The notes: a model not told the origin generated them from the letters alone. 32,879 nucleotides of DNA from Cecembia lonarensis LW9 (GCF_000298295.1 NZ_AMGM01000050.1:1-32879), one strand, 5' to 3'; numbered from the stretch's first letter, positions 14,633 to 23,336 are shown. Numbers and translations are program-made.

Positions 14633-17281
14633 ATGGAACTCAAAGCATATCAACATAAAGTACTCAATGACCTGCGGGAGTATCTTAGCTATGTGCAGGA
14701 GCATAAAAAGCTGGATAAAGCATTCAATCAGTATTGGGAGGATAAGATCGGTCCTTATGATCCTTTGAACAATACAGGTATGCAGCCTTATAAAAATACT
14801 ATTCCCAACGCTGCCAATGTCTGCATGAAAGTACCTACAGCAGGAGGGAAAACCTTTTTGGCTGTAAATGCGCTCCGAACAATTTTTGATGCCTTCGACC
14901 CTAGAAAACCCAAAGCTGTGGTATGGCTGGTTCCTTGGAGCAATCTCCTTGATCAAACGGTCAATAACTTAAGTAATCCGGATCATCCCTACAGACAAAA
15001 GCTCAACGCGCTTTTTCATCATCGGGTGCAAGTGTATCAGAAAAGGGAGTTGTTGAATGCTTCCAATTTTAACCCAACTGTAGTTGCTGAGCAGTTGAGC
15101 ATCATTGTGATGAGTTTCTCCAGTCTTCGCTCCAAAAAGAAAGAAGACCGAAAAGCCTATCAGGAAAATGGATCTTTGGCGCCTTTCGTCGCCCAATATG
15201 CGGATACCAGTCATTTATTGGAAGATATCGATGAGACAGCGCTGATCAATGTCATCCGAAGCCTGAATCCGGTCCTTGTGGTAGACGAAAGCCACAATGC
15301 TGAATCGGACCTCAGTGTGGACATGTTGCGGAATCTTAATCCATCCTTTGTATTGGATCTCACCGCTACCCCAAAGAACAATTCCAATATCATCAGCTTA
15401 GTGCCGGCCATCGAATTGAAAAAAGAGCACATGGTCAAGCTTCCTGTCATCGTGTACAATCATCATGACAAAACGGAAGTGGTCAATTCTGCCCTGCATT
15501 TGAGGTACAAGCTAGAGCAACTAGCCATCGCTCAGAGAGCAGAAGGAGGCAAATATATCCGACCCATTGTACTCTTCCAGGCACAGCCAAGAACAGGGGA
15601 AGAAAATACCACATTTGACAAATTGAAGGCCCAGTTGATTAGCTTGGGAATTCCCGAGGAAGAAATTAAGATCAAAACTGCCGAGAAGGATGAGCTTAAA
15701 GGTATAGACCTGATGTCCGAGTCTTGTCCTGTTCGTTTTATCATTACCATCAATGCCCTCAAGGAAGGATGGGATTGTCCGTTTGCCTACATATTGGCTT
15801 CCTTGGCTGATAAATCTTCAGCGGTAGATGTGGAGCAGATTTTGGGAAGGGTATTGCGTCAGCCTTATGTGATGAAACATGCTTCTCCTCTATTGAATAT
15901 TTCCTATGTACTTACCGCATCCATGAAATTTCACGACACCCTTCAGAACATCGTGAAGGGTTTGCAAGCATCGGGTTTTAGTGATAAAGATTATCGGAAA
16001 AAAGACCTGACTTCCGAAGAATCCCGTGCCAAGGCTACCAATCAAAGTTTGGAAGGTTTTCTCTTTCCGGAACAACAGGAAATACCCTCAGAGGAATCCC
16101 TGGACGCAAACAGAATCGCTTTACCCACAGATACTGACGTTACAAATGAGAGTATGGGCATTGTCCAAGGCATCATAGGAGAAATTGAAGAAATTGCCAT
16201 TGAGCAAAACAAGGAAATGGAGGCGGCGGTGTCCCAGCAGCTATCGAGTCCAATTGACCCGCATATTTATTCAGAAATGGGAGAAAAAGTCAGAACATAC
16301 GGAATTCGGTCATCTTTGAAAGAATCGGTAGCCGACGTGAGATTGCCCCAATTTCACATACAAATCCCCAATAATCCACTTTTCGAAATGGGCGGAAGTA
16401 CGTTATTGAACCAGGAATCACTTTTGTCCAATTTCAAATTGAGCAAATACGATACCTTGCTGGATTTTGATCAGATTCAAGCAGAGCTGTACAAAGTAGA
16501 CATCCAAGAAAGCAAAAAAGATGAATATACTCCCTCCTTCACCAAAATCGAGGATTTGGTTGTGAAGGAGCCTATGATGGAATATATCTTGGCCAAGCCT
16601 AAAGAAAAACAGATCAAGGATATTGTTTACCAGCTCAATGAAATGATTGGCAACTTGTATCCAATTCCAGAACAGGAAATCAAGCTGTACATCACAAGAA
16701 TTTTGGAAAGCATGAATACGGATCAGTTGCGGGACATACTCGCCCGACGCTTGGTCTATTCGGAAAAAATCAAGGCAAAAATCAAATCTCATGCTGATGC
16801 TTATGCCGAAGAAAAGTTCAATGACCTGATTACTGTTGGGAAAATAGAAACTATCGCAAGCTGGAAATATCCAGAAAGAATTGTTCCGGGAAAGGTAGGC
16901 CCTTCCATCAGTAAGTCGCTCTATGAAGCCGAAGGTAGTATGAACGGGTTTGAGGTCAAGGTGATGACAGCTATTTCCTCTCTTCCCAATGTCAGCTATT
17001 GGCACCGTAACTTAGGTAGAGGAAAAGGTTTTGCGATCAATGGTTTTAAATCCAATCATTATCCTGATTTTATCATCGGCACTAACTCAGGAAAAACCAT
17101 TCTTTTGGAAACCAAAGGAGATGACAGAGACAATTCAGATTCTGAGGCAAAAGCCCGTTTGGGTCAAAAATGGGCTGAATTGGCAGGTAAGGATTTCCTT
17201 TACATGATGGTTTTTGATCAAAAGGAGGTTAAAGGCGCCTTTTCTTTTGATAAGGCCAAGGATTTGATCAGACAGATGTGA
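14633..17281 (+). CDS. res: Type III restriction endonuclease subunit (Res)
   Basis: 882 residues, typical for Res. The SF2 helicase core begins with Walker A PTAGGKT at residues 68-74, the Walker B/DEAD-like DESH at 218-221, and motif III DLTATP near 243. A later helicase motif is EQILGRVLRQP. The C-terminal nuclease shows the PD-(D/E)xK pattern: D812 (YPDFIIGT), E826 and K828 (LLETKGD). All needed residues are present, so the enzyme should be active. With Mod it cuts DNA between inversely oriented unmethylated sites after ATP-driven movement. Base composition is about that of the Mod flanks and higher than that of the cassette that follows. Its stop codon shares one base with the next start. 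Confidence 0.93.
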   Translation: MELKAYQHKVLNDLREYLSYVQEHKKLDKAFNQYWEDKIGPYDPLNNTGMQPYKNTIPNAANVCMKVPTAGGKTFLAVNALRTIFDAFDPRKPKAVVWLVPWSNLLDQTVNNLSNPDHPYRQKLNALFHHRVQVYQKRELLNASNFNPTVVAEQLSIIVMSFSSLRSKKKEDRKAYQENGSLAPFVAQYADTSHLLEDIDETALINVIRSLNPVLVVDESHNAESDLSVDMLRNLNPSFVLDLTATPKNNSNIISLVPAIELKKEHMVKLPVIVYNHHDKTEVVNSALHLRYKLEQLAIAQRAEGGKYIRPIVLFQAQPRTGEENTTFDKLKAQLISLGIPEEEIKIKTAEKDELKGIDLMSESCPVRFIITINALKEGWDCPFAYILASLADKSSAVDVEQILGRVLRQPYVMKHASPLLNISYVLTASMKFHDTLQNIVKGLQASGFSDKDYRKKDLTSEESRAKATNQSLEGFLFPEQQEIPSEESLDANRIALPTDTDVTNESMGIVQGIIGEIEEIAIEQNKEMEAAVSQQLSSPIDPHIYSEMGEKVRTYGIRSSLKESVADVRLPQFHIQIPNNPLFEMGGSTLLNQESLLSNFKLSKYDTLLDFDQIQAELYKVDIQESKKDEYTPSFTKIEDLVVKEPMMEYILAKPKEKQIKDIVYQLNEMIGNLYPIPEQEIKLYITRILESMNTDQLRDILARRLVYSEKIKAKIKSHADAYAEEKFNDLITVGKIETIASWKYPERIVPGKVGPSISKSLYEAEGSMNGFEVKVMTAISSLPNVSYWHRNLGRGKGFAINGFKSNHYPDFIIGTNSGKTILLETKGDDRDNSDSEAKARLGQKWAELAGKDFLYMMVFDQKEVKGAFSFDKAKDLIRQM

Positions 17282-18117
17282 TGGATAAATTTGAAACGTA
17301 TCAAATTGCCAGAAGTCTTCAATCGACACCTTCCTGCTTTAAGGTGTTGATTGATTTTTATCAACAATTTAAAGGCGTAAACAACAACAAGGTTTTTCTT
17401 GATTTTTCACAGATAAAATTTTTGGATGCCAATATGACTGCATTTTTAGATGCAGTGATTTACCGATTGAATTGCGATTGCGGGCATGAATTTTATGTGG
17501 ATGCACAGGATATTGATACTCGATTTGAAATTTTCAGAAGAAATGGATTTTTGAGCAATGATTCGGGGCAATACACTTCATTTGGCAGTATGGAATCTTC
17601 AATCAAGTTAACGCGATTTTCTCCAGTAGATGACGAAGCCTATTATGTTTATTTGGATAGTCAGCTTTTTGACCATACTGCTTTCAGAAATATTCCAAAG
17701 ATAAAAAAAGACCTAATCAATCAATTTTTGGAAGTATTTTCAAATATCCACTTACACGCACAAACAAAAGACCCTGTATTTGCATGTGGCCAATATTATC
17801 CGAGCAAAAATTTACTTAAATTTACTCTTGTTGATCTTGGAGTAGGCTTTTTGGAGCCTATTTCAAACTTTACAAAAAACAAGGTCAATGAGCCAGAAAA
17901 AGCCATTTTATGGGCACTTGATGGTAATACAACAAAAACAGACCATCCTGGAGGTTTGGGGCTTAGTAGCATCAAAACCTATTGTGAGAAAAATGGACAC
18001 TCTTTCCAAATAATTACTGATGGTTACTGTTGGGGGAATAAGTTAGGATCCTTATCTTTAAGAAAACTAAGCCACTTTCCTGGAACTACGATTACTCTGG
18101 AGTTTAACTGTAAGTGA
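17281..18117 (+). CDS. GHKL ATPase with N-terminal STAS-like domain (anti-sigma-like)
   Basis: 278 residues from the ATG at 17281; a GTG at 17278 is also possible. Residues about 36-60 (KVFLDFSQIKFLDANMTAFLDAVIYRL) resemble a STAS-like strand-helix. The C-terminal half is a GHKL ATPase: N-box E151, N155, H159 in FLEVFSNIHLHAQ; G1 box DLGVG at 185-189; G2 box GGLGL at 224-228. No dimerisation/phosphoacceptor histidine domain or membrane segment is seen, so it resembles anti-sigma kinases such as SpoIIAB rather than a sensor kinase. It starts on the last base of the Res stop, so it is probably co-transcribed with the restriction system. Five hand-counted 60-base lines across 17341-18840 average about 35% GC. 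Confidence 0.75.
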   Translation: MDKFETYQIARSLQSTPSCFKVLIDFYQQFKGVNNNKVFLDFSQIKFLDANMTAFLDAVIYRLNCDCGHEFYVDAQDIDTRFEIFRRNGFLSNDSGQYTSFGSMESSIKLTRFSPVDDEAYYVYLDSQLFDHTAFRNIPKIKKDLINQFLEVFSNIHLHAQTKDPVFACGQYYPSKNLLKFTLVDLGVGFLEPISNFTKNKVNEPEKAILWALDGNTTKTDHPGGLGLSSIKTYCEKNGHSFQIITDGYCWGNKLGSLSLRKLSHFPGTTITLEFNCK

Positions 18118-18158
18118 AACATTTACAGTTATTTCGAGTATTTGTTTTAGAAAACTTT

Positions 18159-18166
18159 TAAATTTG
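18159..18166 (+). promoter_or_regulatory. -7 box just before the STAS-like gene
   Basis: TAAATTTG fits TAnnTTTG and ends 8 bases before the ATG at 18175, so the message would have an extremely short or absent leader. A TTTG at 18141 is the only -33 candidate, but its 14-base spacing is shorter than the usual 19-21. It may let the STAS-like and PIN genes be expressed apart from the ATPase. Confidence 0.35.
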
Positions 18167-18174
18167 CAGTCCTT

Positions 18175-18504
18175 ATGATAACAGTAAAGAATATAATCGG
18201 TAAATCTATAGCGGTACTTTCTTCTGATGGGCTTAAACTCTACAATGCAATAGTTGAAGATTTAGCCCAAAATAATCCTATTGTAATAGATTTCGACGGT
18301 CTCGATCAGATTACCTCTTCTTTTTTAAACGCTTCTATTGGCAAAATCTGGATGAATGCACCTGATTTGGCTGAATCTTTAAATTTTAAAGGCACTTCCA
18401 CTTCATTGAAACAAAGAATTGAACTAGTCAAAGAAAATGCCTTAAATAAGGGAAAAAGCCAATTGAGGGATGAAGCTATTAGAGAATATATGCAGGAAGC
18501 ATAA
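18175..18504 (+). CDS. STAS-like domain protein (DUF4325 type)
   Basis: 109 residues, a single domain. The core IVIDFDGLDQITSSFLNASIGKIW (residues 36-59) matches the STAS-like/DUF4325 pattern of a strand followed by a Ser/Thr-rich turn and a helix. The turn T47-S48-S49 corresponds in position to the serine phosphorylated in anti-sigma antagonists such as SpoIIAA. By analogy it could bind the ATPase encoded 57 bases upstream and be phosphorylated by it; this is inference. The PIN gene begins 11 bases downstream. No sigma factor is encoded nearby. Confidence 0.72.
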   Translation: MITVKNIIGKSIAVLSSDGLKLYNAIVEDLAQNNPIVIDFDGLDQITSSFLNASIGKIWMNAPDLAESLNFKGTSTSLKQRIELVKENALNKGKSQLRDEAIREYMQEA

Positions 18505-18515
18505 TTTTTTTTATT

Positions 18516-19091
18516 ATGGCTGGTGATATACAGCAACTTTCAATGCACCAAATTGACTCGCGCAAAAAATATTTTTTGGATTCAAACATTTGGATTTTTG
18601 CCTTGGGAAACATTACCAATCCGAACAGGAAGGAATCTATTTACATTGAATTTGTTGGAAAACTACTAGATAAGGGGCTTGTAATTCATTCCCACAGTGT
18701 AGTAATTGCTGAAGTTTTTAACGCTATATCCCGAATTAATTTTAAGAACTATAAAAATCATCTTCTTTATGATCCAAATAATCGGTTGAGTTCTACTCAA
18801 ATTGAAAAGCTGGATTTCAAAAAAGATTATAGAGGTACGGAGGACTATCTTTATAATTTAGGACTATTCAAATCTGAGTTCGAAGTTTATGCCAATAATA
18901 TCAAATTGATCGACAAAGATTTGGATTTAGATATTGGCTATCTTGTCAAGAATGTGGACGGAACGTCAGACTTCAATGATTATCTATATTATGAAATGGC
19001 GCTTGATCTGGGATTGACGATTGTTACTGATGATGGGGATTTTGATTATCAAGGCATTGATATTTTGACTGAAAATCAAAAGCTATTATAA
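18516..19091 (+). CDS. PIN domain nuclease-like protein
   Basis: 191 residues. Acidic residues at the PIN positions: D22 (KYFLDSNIWIFAL), E66 (VVIAEVFN), D152/D155 (SDFNDYLYYEMAL) and D172-D173-D175 (IVTDDGDFDYQG). PIN proteins are Mg/Mn-dependent ribonucleases and form the toxins of many toxin-antitoxin pairs. This one is longer than a VapC (about 130), with an inserted helical region at residues about 75-145. No VapB-like antitoxin adjoins it; its only partners are the STAS-like protein and the ATPase. The ATG at 18516 was chosen; M10 is an alternative. The family call is good; target and control are unknown. Confidence 0.75.
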   Translation: MAGDIQQLSMHQIDSRKKYFLDSNIWIFALGNITNPNRKESIYIEFVGKLLDKGLVIHSHSVVIAEVFNAISRINFKNYKNHLLYDPNNRLSSTQIEKLDFKKDYRGTEDYLYNLGLFKSEFEVYANNIKLIDKDLDLDIGYLVKNVDGTSDFNDYLYYEMALDLGLTIVTDDGDFDYQGIDILTENQKLL

Positions 19092-19142
19092 GGAAGTGTT
19101 CATTTTTATTAAATTCACTCTTCACCTTTTTCTTGAATTAGA

Positions 19143-19967
19143 ATGGCCCTATTTCCAACCAAATCCCGACTTGCCCATATCGTCTTTGAACATGATGATA
19201 GGGCATCAAAAACCTTTGATGTGGTACTCTTAGTAGCCATTCTGTTAAGTGTGGGAATTGTTATATTGGATTCTGTCAAAGAGCTACATGATGCCTACGG
19301 TACTTATTTTTATGTTTTAGAATGGGCTTTCACGATTCTATTTACCATAGAATATGGTTTGAGACTTTGGCTAAGCAAAAGGAAGCTAGGATATATTTTT
19401 AGTTTCTATGGATTGGTTGATCTCTTAGCGATTATTCCTACCTATTTGAGCATTTTCTTTATAAATACACAGTTCCTGGTTGTGATTAGATCATTAAGAC
19501 TATTAAGAGTTATTATGGTATTAAAACTCGGTAGGTATTTGAAGGATGCTGAGTTTCTTTCTGATGCCTTAAGGGCCAGTAGAAATAAGATTCAGATTTT
19601 TATTGCGTCTATGATTACAATAGTATTGATAGCGGGTACTGTAATGTATATTGTAGAAGGCCCTGAGAGTGGATTTACCAGTATTCCTATGTCTATGTAT
19701 TGGGCAATAGTAACATTAACAACCGTTGGCTTTGGAGATATCACACCTTTAACACCTATTGGAAAGTTGATGGCTTCTATTATTATGTTGATGGGTTATG
19801 GCATCATTGCAGTACCGACTGGAATTGTTACTTCGGAAATGACTCAGGCCAAAAGTCGCAGAAAACTGGCCACGGCTAGGTTGTGTCGAAAATGTGAACA
19901 ATTAGTCATGGACAAAGAAGCATATTTTTGTAAATATTGTGGAGAAGAATTGCCGGAATTAAAGTAG
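19143..19967 (+). CDS. Voltage-gated-type potassium channel with C-terminal zinc ribbon
   Basis: 274 residues, six transmembrane helices. S4 is visible as FLVVIRSLRLLRVIMVLK with regularly spaced arginines. The pore helix and selectivity filter TLTTVGFGD (T194-V195-G196-F197-G198-D199) define a K+ channel. After S6 the protein ends in a zinc-ribbon-like CRKCEQLVMDKEAYFCKYCGEEL with two CxxC pairs, in the cytoplasm. Rightward, and convergent with trkA 4 bases away. It sits beside a Trk uptake system, so the three genes form a potassium cluster of opposite flux types. Confident of the channel; a role for the zinc ribbon is unknown. Confidence 0.9.
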   Translation: MALFPTKSRLAHIVFEHDDRASKTFDVVLLVAILLSVGIVILDSVKELHDAYGTYFYVLEWAFTILFTIEYGLRLWLSKRKLGYIFSFYGLVDLLAIIPTYLSIFFINTQFLVVIRSLRLLRVIMVLKLGRYLKDAEFLSDALRASRNKIQIFIASMITIVLIAGTVMYIVEGPESGFTSIPMSMYWAIVTLTTVGFGDITPLTPIGKLMASIIMLMGYGIIAVPTGIVTSEMTQAKSRRKLATARLCRKCEQLVMDKEAYFCKYCGEELPELK

Positions 19968-19971
19968 CAAA

Positions 19972-20661
19972 CTAATCCTCCAAACTCAATATTTCCTGAA
20001 TATCTTTGATATGGCCGAACAAAAGTAAAATATCCCCCTCCTCGATTTTAGTTTCTGCTGTAACTACTCCAGTGACTTTTTTACTTTTTGATTTTACTCC
20101 AAAAATATTAGGTTTTTCTTCCATTTTGATAAGTGTAAGAATGTTGATGTTATAATCTTGTCGGATTTTCGTCTCTGCAATCGTAAGTCCTATATATCTT
20201 TGAGGGGCTTTTACTTCGATGATATTGTAGTTATCCGATACATCTAAAGAGTCAATAACTCCCTTCATTTGAAGACTTTTGGCCATCCGTTCGGCAGAGT
20301 CTTCTTCAGGGTGGAGGATTTCATCAACACCAATGGCCTGGATGACAGTTTCATGCACTTTATTGATAGATCTGGAAATCAGTCTTTTTATCTGCAATTG
20401 TTTGAAAAGTGCCGTGACCATGATAGATGCGCCAAAGTCTTCGCCTATAGCAATGATAACTGCATCAGCTTCTTTACATGGGAGATTTCTTACCGCATGA
20501 ATATCGGTAGCGTCCATAGCTATTGCATGGGTAATTTTATCTTTGACAGCTTCAACTTTATCCTCACTGGCATCTATACCAATGACTTCATGTCCATAAC
20601 TGGTAAGCCTTTTGGCCAGGTGACCGCCAAAATTCCCTAACCCTACGATGATATATTTCAT
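19972..20661 (-). CDS. trkA: Trk/Ktr potassium uptake regulatory NAD-binding subunit
   Basis: About 229 residues from the ATG at 20661, chosen because MKYIIVGLGNFGGHLAKRL is the RCK domain start. The open frame runs on to 20742 but would overlap trkH. RCK_N has GLGNFG (residues about 7-12) and the adenine-ribose-binding acidic residue in VIGIDASEDKVEAV. RCK_C follows (NIIEVKAPQRYIGLTIAETKI). A single RCK unit of this length is KtrA-like. It forms a cytoplasmic ring that gates TrkH/KtrB by ATP/ADP or NAD(H). It lies 19 bases downstream of trkH in the same operon. Confidence 0.92.
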   Translation of the reverse strand: MKYIIVGLGNFGGHLAKRLTSYGHEVIGIDASEDKVEAVKDKITHAIAMDATDIHAVRNLPCKEADAVIIAIGEDFGASIMVTALFKQLQIKRLISRSINKVHETVIQAIGVDEILHPEEDSAERMAKSLQMKGVIDSLDVSDNYNIIEVKAPQRYIGLTIAETKIRQDYNINILTLIKMEEKPNIFGVKSKSKKVTGVVTAETKIEEGDILLLFGHIKDIQEILSLED

Positions 20662-20680
20662 AATGATCTTTTTTTGATTA

Positions 20681-22483
20681 TTAGGTAATAAAAACCCCCT
20701 CTTCTGGATATTTATATCGTAATGTTCTCGCTTTTCGTACAAATGCTACAAGCACCGTTAAGGTGCCGACCCTTCCTAAAAACATAATTACTGTAACGAC
20801 AATTTTACTTCCAGTGGATAAATCTCCAGTGATACCCAGGCTTAGTCCTACAGTTGAAAACGCAGAGAAAATTTCGAAGGCAACACTGATCAATGGCATT
20901 TGGGGATCAAAAAGAAGCACCAAAAATACCCCAAATCCAATCACTAAAAAGGACAAAACGATAACTGCAAATGCTTTTCTGAGAGTTTCTCCTCCAATCT
21001 GCCTTTTAAATATTTCAACTCGGTCTTTTCCTTTTGTAATACTAACCACATTCAATACTGCTACTGCAATTGTGCTTGTTTTCAGTCCTCCTCCTGTAGA
21101 TCCTGGGGATGCACCTATCCACATCAGAATAAGATAAATCAGAACAGTTGGCAAAGCTAATGCAGACATATCTACAGTATTAAATCCAGCAGTTCGAGGC
21201 GTGACAGTCCCAAAAAAAGCAGTTACAAACTTGCCGTAACCTGAGAGACCTGCCAGCGTATGATTGGATTCAAAAATCCAATACGTCACAAAACCAATTA
21301 AAAGTAAAATACCTGTAGTATAGACAATCAAACGTATGTTGACATTCACCACTCGGGGAGCATGTTCATATTCTTTTTCTTTGGTAATCATTTTGGTTGT
21401 ATCTACTACCACATGCTTAAGGTAATTGAAATATCCAAGCACCACAGGAAAACCGATACCACCCAAAATAATGGTGAATGCAATTATCAAATGAACTGTA
21501 TATTCTTCTCTGAAACCAACCTCGTAGAGTCCATCACCAAGAATGGAAAACCCCGCATTGCAAAACCCTGAAATGGCGTGAAAAACTGAGAAAAATACCT
21601 GGTCTCCTGTGCTATTAAAAAGCCCTTGATCGATGATTTTGAAAATCAAAAGGGCGGCAACCCCTTCCGTGATTAAGGTGAATAAGATGATTTTTAACAA
21701 AGTGGAATTGATAGCGCCAATATTATCTTCGTTGATATAATCTTTTAAAAACAGCTGGTTTTGTAGGGAATAAGACCCTTTGAAGAAAAAACCAAAGAAT
21801 GAAGTGAAGGTCATCATTCCCAAACCGCCAACCTGAAAAAGGATTAAAATAATGAATTGGCCTAGAAAAGTGAAATCAGAAGAAGTGTCCAACACGATTA
21901 ATCCCGTCACACACACCGCTGAAGTAGAGGTGAATAATGCATCTATTAAGCTGATTCCTTCCTTGGTGGCATTAGGGAGGAGCAACATCCCAGTACCAAT
22001 AGCGATTACAACCAGAAAACTCAAGATAAAAACTAAGGCAGGATGGATCTTTAATTGATTAACCGATAGGCTGAGCTTGCTCAATTCAATTAAGAAGAGA
22101 ATAAAAATGAGGAGGTTGACGAAAATAGATTTGATAGGGAGATTCCCAATAACTATTGTATTGTCAATGTTTATAGCGCCAAAGTTGGCCAAGGAGACAA
22201 TAAGTAAAAATAAGATGATGGTAACTTCAACAAGGTATCGGGCTATACTATACTTTTCGCTTTTGGAAAAGAGACGGATAATAAATCCTACTGACAAAAA
22301 AAGTAATAATACATAGTAAACCTTTCCTAAAACTCCGTCTTGGACATTCTCTCTAAATCCCAAATCGTATACTAATATCCCAAAAGCAATTAAGCTTAAG
22401 ATCTGTAGCATCCGGTTGTTTCGATCAAAAACCTTCTTGATCAAAATAACTCTATCATCTGGACTGTTAAAAATTGATTTCAA
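20681..22483 (-). CDS. trkH: TrkH/KtrB family potassium uptake membrane subunit
   Basis: 600 residues, longer than KtrB (about 450) or TrkH (about 480). The four pore loops are visible: SAVCVTGL, SGFCNAGFS, RTAGFNT and SAFSTVGLS, each with the central filter glycine. The extra length is at the N-terminus: about 150 residues with roughly four hydrophobic helices (LQILSLIAFGILVY, VYYVLLLFLSVGFII, VTIILFLLIVSLANF, IFVNLLIFILFLIEL) before the first pore unit (HPALVFILSFLVVIAIGTGMLLLP). K+ uptake with the TrkA subunit encoded next is expected. Confidence 0.92.
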   Translation of the reverse strand: MKSIFNSPDDRVILIKKVFDRNNRMLQILSLIAFGILVYDLGFRENVQDGVLGKVYYVLLLFLSVGFIIRLFSKSEKYSIARYLVEVTIILFLLIVSLANFGAINIDNTIVIGNLPIKSIFVNLLIFILFLIELSKLSLSVNQLKIHPALVFILSFLVVIAIGTGMLLLPNATKEGISLIDALFTSTSAVCVTGLIVLDTSSDFTFLGQFIILILFQVGGLGMMTFTSFFGFFFKGSYSLQNQLFLKDYINEDNIGAINSTLLKIILFTLITEGVAALLIFKIIDQGLFNSTGDQVFFSVFHAISGFCNAGFSILGDGLYEVGFREEYTVHLIIAFTIILGGIGFPVVLGYFNYLKHVVVDTTKMITKEKEYEHAPRVVNVNIRLIVYTTGILLLIGFVTYWIFESNHTLAGLSGYGKFVTAFFGTVTPRTAGFNTVDMSALALPTVLIYLILMWIGASPGSTGGGLKTSTIAVAVLNVVSITKGKDRVEIFKRQIGGETLRKAFAVIVLSFLVIGFGVFLVLLFDPQMPLISVAFEIFSAFSTVGLSLGITGDLSTGSKIVVTVIMFLGRVGTLTVLVAFVRKARTLRYKYPEEGVFIT

Positions 22484-22651
22484 CTTAATGTACTTTTAAG
22501 AACTGTATCAACCAATCTCAAAAATACACTTTCAATACCTAGAATGATATAAAAATAAAAGTTTATTTGTTTCTAGTTAGAAAACTGTAGTTTATTTGAA
22601 GATGCTTTTCTAATAATTTTCTACGAAATGGTTGATAAATATTATTAATAG

Positions 22652-22670
22652 AAAAAAGGCCAATCGGCCC
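22652..22670 (-). terminator. Probable terminator after lspA
   Basis: On the minus strand GGGCC, a short loop and GGCC form a small GC stem followed by a run of six T, starting 3 bases past the lspA stop. The stem is only 4-5 bp, so efficiency is uncertain. The rest of the 22484-22673 gap is AT-rich with nothing recognised. Confidence 0.45.
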
Positions 22671-22673
22671 ATT

Positions 22674-23336
22674 TTAAGAATTACTTGAAGACGGTTTTTC
22701 TTCCCCCTCAATAAACTGTTTCTGGATTTCGTCTACTTCTTCAGTTTTTGCATCCGTAAGCTTTTCATCAAAAAACCTGCCCTGAAAAATCAATATAATA
22801 GCAACACCTACAAAAATAGCAGCATCAGCTACATTGAAAATGGGCCATAAGGCTGTGTAACTTCCACCCCAAACCGGTATCCAATCAGGCAGATACCCTT
22901 CCCAAATATCGATATAAAACATATCGATTACCTGACCATGAAACCACGGGCTTGGAGCATTGTAAGGGGCGTTGTTTAACCAAACACCATAAAAAATACT
23001 GTCAATCAGATTGCCTATCGCTCCACCAAGAATCATAGAAATACAAATGATGTATCCCTTATGCATTTTCTGCTTGATGATATGGTACAAATAGTAACCT
23101 ATACCAAACATGGCCAATAAACGGAAGGTGGTCAAAATCAATTTCCCATACTCCGTCCCCAGCTGCATGCCAAAAGCCATGCCTGGGTTGGTGGTATAAT
23201 GCAACTTAAACCATTCGCCAAATACCTTGATCTGACCGGGAGTACCAAAGTCCATTTGATAATGGACCAACATTTTTACTGCTTGGTCCAAAATGATTAC
23301 CAAAAAGGCAATGCCGAAGTATTTCAAATATTTCAT
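22674..23336 (-). CDS. lspA: Lipoprotein signal peptidase (signal peptidase II)
   Basis: 220 residues, longer than the usual 160-170. It shows four hydrophobic helices and the two conserved catalytic blocks: GGAIGNLIDSIFYG and PIFNVADAAIFVG, with one aspartate each. A stretch rich in Trp, Pro and Tyr between them (VWLNNAPYNAPSPWFHGQ onward) and a charged C-terminal tail (EKLTDAKTEEVDEIQ) account for the extra length, as I would expect in Bacteroidota. It cleaves prolipoprotein signal peptides in the inner membrane. It follows ileS by 75 bases on the same strand, the widely conserved ileS-lspA pairing. Confidence 0.95.
   Translation of the reverse strand: MKYLKYFGIAFLVIILDQAVKMLVHYQMDFGTPGQIKVFGEWFKLHYTTNPGMAFGMQLGTEYGKLILTTFRLLAMFGIGYYLYHIIKQKMHKGYIICISMILGGAIGNLIDSIFYGVWLNNAPYNAPSPWFHGQVIDMFYIDIWEGYLPDWIPVWGGSYTALWPIFNVADAAIFVGVAIILIFQGRFFDEKLTDAKTEEVDEIQKQFIEGEEKPSSSNS

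Noticed and set aside
20662-20742. N-terminal extension of TrkA
   Set aside because: It overlaps the trkH coding region and precedes the canonical RCK start MKYIIVGLGNFG, so the later start was used.
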